A DNA stretch of 12,344 nt, taken from assembly GCA_041907145.1 (NCBI GenBank), contig JAYRHW010000180.1, positions 1 through 12,344 on the forward strand, given 5' to 3'. The number at the start of each line of letters is the position of its first letter. Within the stretch, counting starts at the first letter, position 1. The translations under genes and the position numbers were made by a program. Under the pieces are notes generated by a model. The model saw only the letters and a program-made list of their open reading frames with translations. It made no database searches and had not been told where the DNA came from. Positions 7,569 through 12,344 of the stretch are shown one piece after another. Source of the DNA: JAFLCA01 sp041907145 (GTDB lineage: Bacteria; Bdellovibrionota_C; UBA2361; JAFLCA01).

Positions 7569-8198
7569 CTAAGAATTCTTGTGACAGATATGCAGCACGT
7601 GATTGCCTGAGTCGCGGCAGCGATCGATCGCTTTTTCGAGCAGGTCGATTAAATCGCGAGTCGCGACAATTTCAGCCGGATTAGAGACGCTGCGGTAGAG
7701 ATCCCGCAGCAAATCAATTTCCAGAGTATCCGCACGAGCTTCGACGTTTTGCAGCTTAGTGTTGAGCCGCTGCACCAGCTCAGGGTTGATGCCCCTGCGC
7801 AGGCTCTTGACCATCAACACGACGATTTGGGTCGCTTCCTCGATCAAATCCAACTGATGGAAAGTGCGGGGCGCCTTGAAGACTTCGCAGAAGAGGACAT
7901 AGCGCTCGGCAAATTTCTCAAGCGGCTTTGGAATTCGGTAAATCTCACTCGAAAGCGCCTCTAGATCTTCGCGATCGAGCACGGTGACGAAGGTCTTCAC
8001 TGCCAGCTCAGACAGCTCCTCGGTAAAGCGCTTGCTGTTTGCACGAGCCTGTCGCACAAGGTGCAAATCGGCCGTCTGCGGCGTGGTCCCCACGATGGTC
8101 TTGAGCGCCGTGGCGCAATTGTGCGCCTCTCGGGCTGAATCTTCGAGCAAATCGTAGAAACGCGGGTCCTTACCTAAAAATTCCTGCAGTGAAAACAT
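7569..8198 (-). CDS. DUF47/PhoU-like phosphate transport accessory protein
   Basis: A 209-residue, all-helical soluble protein of the DUF47 (PhoU-like, Pit accessory) family, recognised from its N-terminal pattern FSLQEFLGKDPRFYDLLEDS, conserved acidic residues in the following helices, and its position just upstream of a pit gene. Family members are small four-to-six-helix bundles usually encoded next to Pit transporters and thought to modulate phosphate uptake; the mechanism is not settled. Start choice: ATG 8198 is preceded by GAGGG (complement of 8203-8207) 4 nt upstream and gives the usual family length. An in-frame TTG at 8264 would add 22 residues without family character and is rejected. 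It is the first gene of a two-gene unit with pit, 15 bp apart. The 193-bp gap to the divergent gene at 8392 must hold its promoter, but I see no clear one. Confidence 0.9.
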   Translation of the reverse strand: MFSLQEFLGKDPRFYDLLEDSAREAHNCATALKTIVGTTPQTADLHLVRQARANSKRFTEELSELAVKTFVTVLDREDLEALSSEIYRIPKPLEKFAERYVLFCEVFKAPRTFHQLDLIEEATQIVVLMVKSLRRGINPELVQRLNTKLQNVEARADTLEIDLLRDLYRSVSNPAEIVATRDLIDLLEKAIDRCRDSGNHVLHICHKNS

Positions 8199-8391
8199 CG
8201 CGCCCTCGATTAGCTGTGAGTTAGACTTTAATGAGCGAGTGCAGCATGCCAGAACGATCCGCAACTGTGAAGATGCCCCCGGTGCCCAATTTACCGTATT
8301 TATTTCAGCGAGTTAACCATTGTTTGACTGAGGATTCCGCCTGTTAGACTATGATTATCCGATCATACATTTATCGTGTGCAGTTCGACGC

Positions 8392-9624
8392 GTGAACCAG
8401 CTCGTAGGGCCCCTACCTCCCAAGGATCAGACCCAGAGTCCGCAGCCAGCGGAGCAGTGGCTGCTGAACGAACTGCAATTCCCTAGTTTTGTCGTTCCCT
8501 CCCAAGGCCAGCTTCCGTCGTTCCTGCTTGAGCCCGCGGCTCAGCCAAAACTCACGAACCCAGCCCTTGCGCTCCAGCCGGAGCTCCCGAAGCGAGAGCT
8601 TTCAAAGCAGGAGATCGAGGACATCGTCCGCGCGGCTATGAAGAGCTCGCAGCCGGCGACAAGCCACCTCAGCGATGAAGACTTCAGTCGCATTCAAACA
8701 ATGATCCGCCAGGAGGTTCACTTAACTCCGGTAAATCCGCTAACCTATGTATCGCTCGGTATCGGAGTTACTGGATTTGGGATAGCTATCTGGAGTGCCG
8801 TCCGCGCATCTAGCAAGCGTAAGCAGGATTTCGATTCGCGCAGAAACGATCGCGAGGAATTACTCTTCGGGCGCGAGTATGGAGTCGTTCAGGAGCCTAA
8901 ACAAATCATAATGCAGGAAGTTCCCTCACCCGATGCGGGAGCCGATCCCATTATCGAGGTCGACGACCCGCGCCTAGAAATCATGAGCTTCAACCCGGAC
9001 GGCGACATCGGTCAGTATACGCTGGAAATCGCAAAGCGCGCCGCCGCCCGCTGCAGCGCTTCGGATCACTTCCTAATGGAGCACTTTCACGATGTTCGCA
9101 TTCCGCGCATGTCTTGGTTCTTTGACTCAGCGGCGGAGCGCGATAAGCGCCATATGCTGGCCTCATTGACAGTCGATGCCGACCAAATTCGCGAACGCGC
9201 ACTAGTACGCTTCAAGCGCGAGCTCAAGATCATCGTCGAGAAGGCCTTCTCTGAAGGCGCCATAGACGCATTGGAAGGCAAGATGCGCAGACGCCAGACG
9301 CTCTTTGTCGTCCCGCTCAGCGATGTGACGCTCGACGGCGGCTGGACCATGAAGTTCCTCGTTGTATCGGAATTCGATGTCGGTCGGCTTCGAGATCCTC
9401 GTTTTAAGGAGCGCGCTATAGCCGATAACCCGGAAAAGCGCCGCGAGATTGAGATGATTGCGGAGGCTGATGTCCGGGAGCAAGAGTACCAGGCCCAACG
9501 CACGGACTCGGTACTCGAAGCACCTGCGCACCGCGCCGGACACTCCCGGCATTCGCAGCCGCGTCGCGATGGACGCTATATGATTGCAGTTGGCGGCTGG
9601 CTGCGTCCGAAGAACGGCAAGTAG
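8392..9624 (+). CDS. Single-pass membrane protein with Pro/Gln-rich N-terminal region, unknown function
   Basis: 410 residues, not recognised. Residues 1-70 are rich in Pro, Gln and Leu and probably disordered; 70-110 is an acidic helical stretch. A single hydrophobic segment lies at about 117-139 and is followed at once by a basic cluster (SSKRKQ, then RRNDR). The positive-inside rule thus predicts an N-terminal part outside and a C-terminal part in the cytoplasm. The C-terminal part (about 185-370) looks like a mixed alpha/beta domain with basic helices (250-300, 335-370) and beta strands around 303-330; 375-410 is basic and His/Arg-rich. No enzyme motif is visible. The start is GTG 8392, with no good ribosome binding site and no other in-frame ATG/GTG near it. 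Upstream, TTGACT (8324-8329) and TATGAT (8350-8355) resemble a promoter, but the 20-bp spacing is long. It diverges from the phosphate pair and need not relate to it. Confidence 0.75.
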   Translation: MNQLVGPLPPKDQTQSPQPAEQWLLNELQFPSFVVPSQGQLPSFLLEPAAQPKLTNPALALQPELPKRELSKQEIEDIVRAAMKSSQPATSHLSDEDFSRIQTMIRQEVHLTPVNPLTYVSLGIGVTGFGIAIWSAVRASSKRKQDFDSRRNDREELLFGREYGVVQEPKQIIMQEVPSPDAGADPIIEVDDPRLEIMSFNPDGDIGQYTLEIAKRAAARCSASDHFLMEHFHDVRIPRMSWFFDSAAERDKRHMLASLTVDADQIRERALVRFKRELKIIVEKAFSEGAIDALEGKMRRRQTLFVVPLSDVTLDGGWTMKFLVVSEFDVGRLRDPRFKERAIADNPEKRREIEMIAEADVREQEYQAQRTDSVLEAPAHRAGHSRHSQPRRDGRYMIAVGGWLRPKNGK

Positions 9625-9656
9625 CGGATATCCTCTCTTCGCCGACGCCTATCCGC
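9624..9656. other. Weak inverted repeat between convergent genes
   Basis: GCGGATA (9624-9630) and TATCCGC (9650-9656) form a 7-bp stem with a 19-nt loop that overlaps the last base of the 8392-9624 stop codon. There is no T-run on either side, so it is only a possible weak 3'-end structure in the 103-bp gap between convergent genes. Confidence 0.2.
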
Positions 9657-9727
9657 AAATTATGTCCTGCTTCGCTCGAGCGCATCCGAAAATATGGTTC
9701 TGGTGCGATCTGCTGCTACATGCCGCT

Positions 9728-12241
9728 CTAGAACTCTACGTGAAAATGCGTGCCATGCTCCCCATCAGGCAGAATTACCCGATTAAGGGGCCGCCCATTG
9801 TTCAAAGTGCGTCCTGAGATCGCCTGATAGAAGCGATTGCCGGGATTACGATTAAATCGCACGTACATAAATCGAACACTTTGCCCCGGAGAGCTGTTCA
9901 GCAGATCTATCAAAGACTGTGCCGTGCTCTCGTCAAGAGCATTATATCCGTCAACCCATCCATCCGCCGATCTTCCATCCTGATGCAGGGTATGCGGAGA
10001 GAATCTCCCACCGTTCATATTTGAGAAATCTCCCCACGTTACACCGCTAAAGGCGTTGGCCTTCTGACGTATCGATGGAAGAAGCCAGTCGTCTCCGCCC
10101 AATGCCTCATCGCGCGGGTCGTAACGAGCCGTGCCCGTAAAGTGCACAAGCTGCTGTACTGATCCGATCGAAGTGTGGGCTGTCTGCCCCTTGTCGTTCT
10201 TAGCCTGAATGACCAAGGAAAATCCGCGATCCGTCGTACTGTTCAGCCCCGTCAAGACGTTCGGAAAGATTTTAAAGAGCAGCATCGGCATCTTCAATTG
10301 AATCCTCCCGCTCTTGCCGAACTTTACATTCAACACTTTTGCCGCGGCCTGGCTGCTTATCTCAGCTCGGCCGACCTGGGTACTGCCGTCCATGAGCTGA
10401 AGGTAAAGTTCCGTAACCTTGTCGTCCTTATCTCCCTCCAAGGTGATAGTACCGTTAATCCAGGTGAATCCGTTGAAGTATGGGTGACTATCAGCACTAA
10501 TTCGCTTGAGCGGCGAATTATCGATGTCGAAAAGGTGAGCTTCGGTAATAGCAAAAGAACTCTCCTCGATCTTGTCGACCACAACACGTGAATCATAGGC
10601 GCCATCCGCAACATTTGCGACCACCACAGAAGCCTGCACGACTTCACCGTTGCTATGGCTTTGACTCGTGCGATTCACCGGGATAACTGTCGACTTCCAG
10701 ACCGTGTAGCCATTCGGACTGAATGCCGGGCGACCGAGTGCATTCATGCTGCTGCCGTCATCCAGAATATGGGCCCCCTGACTCGACCGGAGAGCGACAT
10801 TATAGAAGTCATTATACTTACTGCCGAAGTATCCGCCGGGATATTCGTTGGTTTGGAAGCGATAACGAATTCGCACCAAGCGCGAACGCGGATCCGTCCG
10901 GAACGTGCGCGTCATAAAGCGAGGCCCCTCCCCGCTTGTTTGCAAAACTAAATCTTGGTCGGGCCCGCCGGCAGCGTTCGGAATCTCCGTCCATCCGCCT
11001 CCAGAAGCTGCATTGGCTACTGAAGCTTGGGCCTCATCATGGGGCACGACGTAGACATTTGCCCCGGAACCGGCTTCCCAGCCGAGGGCGCCTTGAGAAA
11101 TATCGTTGTTATCAACTGGACTTTCGGGCAACACCGGAATCATCGTCACTGTCAGTGTACCGTCGTTTCCAGCGCCTGCGCTAAACCCGGCCTTGCCGTC
11201 GGAAGACTTGGCCGAGACAGAGATCGTTGTCCCAGGAAGATTTTCAAACACGGCCTGGCCACCGGAGAAACTCGCAACACGGTAGAAGTCCGGATCGTCG
11301 GCCACCGACAACGTGAGTTCGCCGGAATCAACGACCTGCCCCTGCGCATCACGAAACAAGACCGTCAATGAGTTGGAACCAGCCCAGAAATGAAACGCAG
11401 CCTCGGCTTGCATGCCCTCTGAGTCGAGAGCAAGCACCTTTACCTGATTGAGCCCATCCGCGAGCGGTGCATTAACGACGAGCACCCCATTTACGAGCTG
11501 AAGATCAGGCTGCACATAGACCGTGTCATTCAGGATAACAGTGGCATCGGCTAGATCAGACAGAAAAGCGCCATTCTTCATAGCGAAGCGGAGATTCTCG
11601 TTCTTGGCACGAACGGCGAACTCGTCTCCATCGGCAAACACAATTTCAGCAAATGAACTTTGCTCTTCAAAGTCCGAGGGATTATTGCAGGCGATGCCGC
11701 TAAAAGCTCCGAATACTGATACCGGTTGAACCGCACTGCAGTCGTCCCTCATTTTCCCGTTTTTCCCCTTGACCTTCAGGCAATTGGTCTGCCCGAGTAC
11801 CGACAGGGCGCTGCCCTTGGCGATCAAAGCCGACGCGGCGTTCAGCTTGAGCTTGATCTTCAGCGGGAATTTCAGCGTTTTTACTTTTTTGAATTCAAGA
11901 CCAGATCCATCGGCTGCGCGGCGAAACTTTACCTTGCGCTTCGACGCATCGAGGGCAGTCAAAGATTTCAGTCCGTCGGCAAGCCAGCAGCCCCTGATTC
12001 GAAGCCCCTTGCCCAGACTTGCGCCGCGTGGGGACTTTGGACGCTTGATTTTCAGCGTAATCGTGTCGGTGGTTGCGCCCTGAGTTAAGGCCTTGGTCTC
12101 AGTCACTAATGATTTTGATTCAATCGGATCAGCTTGCACCGAACTGCCGGTTGCAAAGGCGTAACAGAGGAGCAAGCACCCGACAACGAAGGATTGACGC
12201 AAAAGAGATTCATTCGGATTGAAAGACTGCTTCGACAGCAT
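9728..12241 (-). CDS. Large secreted multidomain protein with C-terminal MepA-like zinc peptidase domain
   Basis: 837 residues. An N-terminal signal peptide has a hydrophobic core at 17-31 and a likely signal peptidase I cut after VQA (37). A Lys-rich beta domain covers about 57-170, an Ig-like stretch about 225-287, a small beta module about 290-368, a beta-sandwich-like region rich in Gly, Tyr and Ser about 380-572, and another Ig-like stretch about 580-695. The final part (about 700-837) carries GGRF then H750-x2-H753-x6-D760, and ends in H829-x2-H832-x-H834 (HGTHFHVEF). That is the full conserved histidine/aspartate set of MepA-type (M74, LAS group) murein endopeptidases, where the equivalents of H753, D760 and H834 bind zinc. 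Inferred role: cleavage of peptidoglycan cross-links, or of another peptide, in the periplasm or at the cell surface. The start is supported by GGAG (complement of 12248-12251) 6 nt before ATG. MepA itself is a single-domain enzyme, so this architecture is unusual. The function of the beta modules is unknown. Confidence 0.8.
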   Translation of the reverse strand: MLSKQSFNPNESLLRQSFVVGCLLLCYAFATGSSVQADPIESKSLVTETKALTQGATTDTITLKIKRPKSPRGASLGKGLRIRGCWLADGLKSLTALDASKRKVKFRRAADGSGLEFKKVKTLKFPLKIKLKLNAASALIAKGSALSVLGQTNCLKVKGKNGKMRDDCSAVQPVSVFGAFSGIACNNPSDFEEQSSFAEIVFADGDEFAVRAKNENLRFAMKNGAFLSDLADATVILNDTVYVQPDLQLVNGVLVVNAPLADGLNQVKVLALDSEGMQAEAAFHFWAGSNSLTVLFRDAQGQVVDSGELTLSVADDPDFYRVASFSGGQAVFENLPGTTISVSAKSSDGKAGFSAGAGNDGTLTVTMIPVLPESPVDNNDISQGALGWEAGSGANVYVVPHDEAQASVANAASGGGWTEIPNAAGGPDQDLVLQTSGEGPRFMTRTFRTDPRSRLVRIRYRFQTNEYPGGYFGSKYNDFYNVALRSSQGAHILDDGSSMNALGRPAFSPNGYTVWKSTVIPVNRTSQSHSNGEVVQASVVVANVADGAYDSRVVVDKIEESSFAITEAHLFDIDNSPLKRISADSHPYFNGFTWINGTITLEGDKDDKVTELYLQLMDGSTQVGRAEISSQAAAKVLNVKFGKSGRIQLKMPMLLFKIFPNVLTGLNSTTDRGFSLVIQAKNDKGQTAHTSIGSVQQLVHFTGTARYDPRDEALGGDDWLLPSIRQKANAFSGVTWGDFSNMNGGRFSPHTLHQDGRSADGWVDGYNALDESTAQSLIDLLNSSPGQSVRFMYVRFNRNPGNRFYQAISGRTLNNGRPLNRVILPDGEHGTHFHVEF

Positions 12242-12278
12242 AGCACGCTCCAGCGTAAAGACGATTTCTTGGTGCTGC

Positions 12279-12307
12279 AGTATCGAAAATCAGCGACCCT
12301 AAATCAA
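12279..12307 (-). promoter_or_regulatory. Candidate promoter for the MepA-like gene
   Basis: On the minus strand, TTGATT (complement of 12302-12307), a 17-bp spacer and GATACT (complement of 12279-12284) lie 37 bp before the ATG at 12241. Each box matches the sigma70 consensus at only four of six positions, so this is tentative. Confidence 0.3.
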
Positions 12308-12344
12308 GCAAATCCAATTCGAGCCCAGCGCATCCTTAGCCGGC

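Noticed and set aside
11726..12088. Open frame of 120 codons on the plus strand
   Set aside because: Antisense to the signal peptide and basic domain of the MepA-like gene; no start signal or recognisable product.
12170..12241. Lipobox-like VVGC (residues 19-22) in the MepA-like protein leader
   Set aside because: Only four hydrophobic residues precede it and the hydrophobic core continues well past the Cys, so a signal peptidase I leader cut after VQA fits better.

Overview
The window looks like an ordinary chromosomal stretch of a moderately GC-rich, diderm (Gram-negative-type) bacterium. It encodes a probable Cys-lipidated lipoprotein, two proteins with signal peptidase I-type leaders, and a MepA-like periplasmic peptidoglycan peptidase. 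I cannot place the organism more precisely from sequence alone. I see no rRNA, tRNA, CRISPR array, IS element or recognisable defence operon.

Layout from left to right: (1) the 3' part of a large, helix-rich cytoplasmic-looking protein whose reading frame is already open at base 1 (1-2559, +); (2) a probable lipoprotein of unknown function with its own candidate promoter and a good ribosome binding site (2667-3410, +); (3) a strong hairpin terminator (3537-3577) closing the opposite-strand gene; (4) a tyrosine-recombinase-fold protein that has lost most of its catalytic residues, including the nucleophilic tyrosine (3594-4754, -); (5) a gene-free stretch of about 0.5 kb with several short dyads (4755-5251); (6) a secreted protein built of HAF-like repeats, probably a beta-propeller (5252-6442, +); (7) a two-gene phosphate unit on the minus strand, a DUF47/PhoU-like accessory protein followed by a PiT-family phosphate transporter (8198 down to 6456); (8) an unrecognised single-pass membrane protein (8392-9624, +); (9) a large secreted multidomain protein ending in a MepA/LAS-type zinc peptidase signature (9728-12241, -).

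Only the phosphate pair forms an obvious functional unit: a low-affinity phosphate carrier and its usual small helical partner, 15 bp apart. The other genes look like independent transcription units, and neighbours are often convergent or divergent.

The two points most worth following up are the pseudo-recombinase and the MepA-type active site at the extreme C terminus of an 837-residue surface-type protein. The recombinase keeps family spacing exactly while losing Lys, both His and Tyr. Three dyads centred exactly 44 bp apart, between the pseudo-recombinase and the HAF-repeat gene, are a weaker lead that may be coincidence. I found no convincing complete new system.
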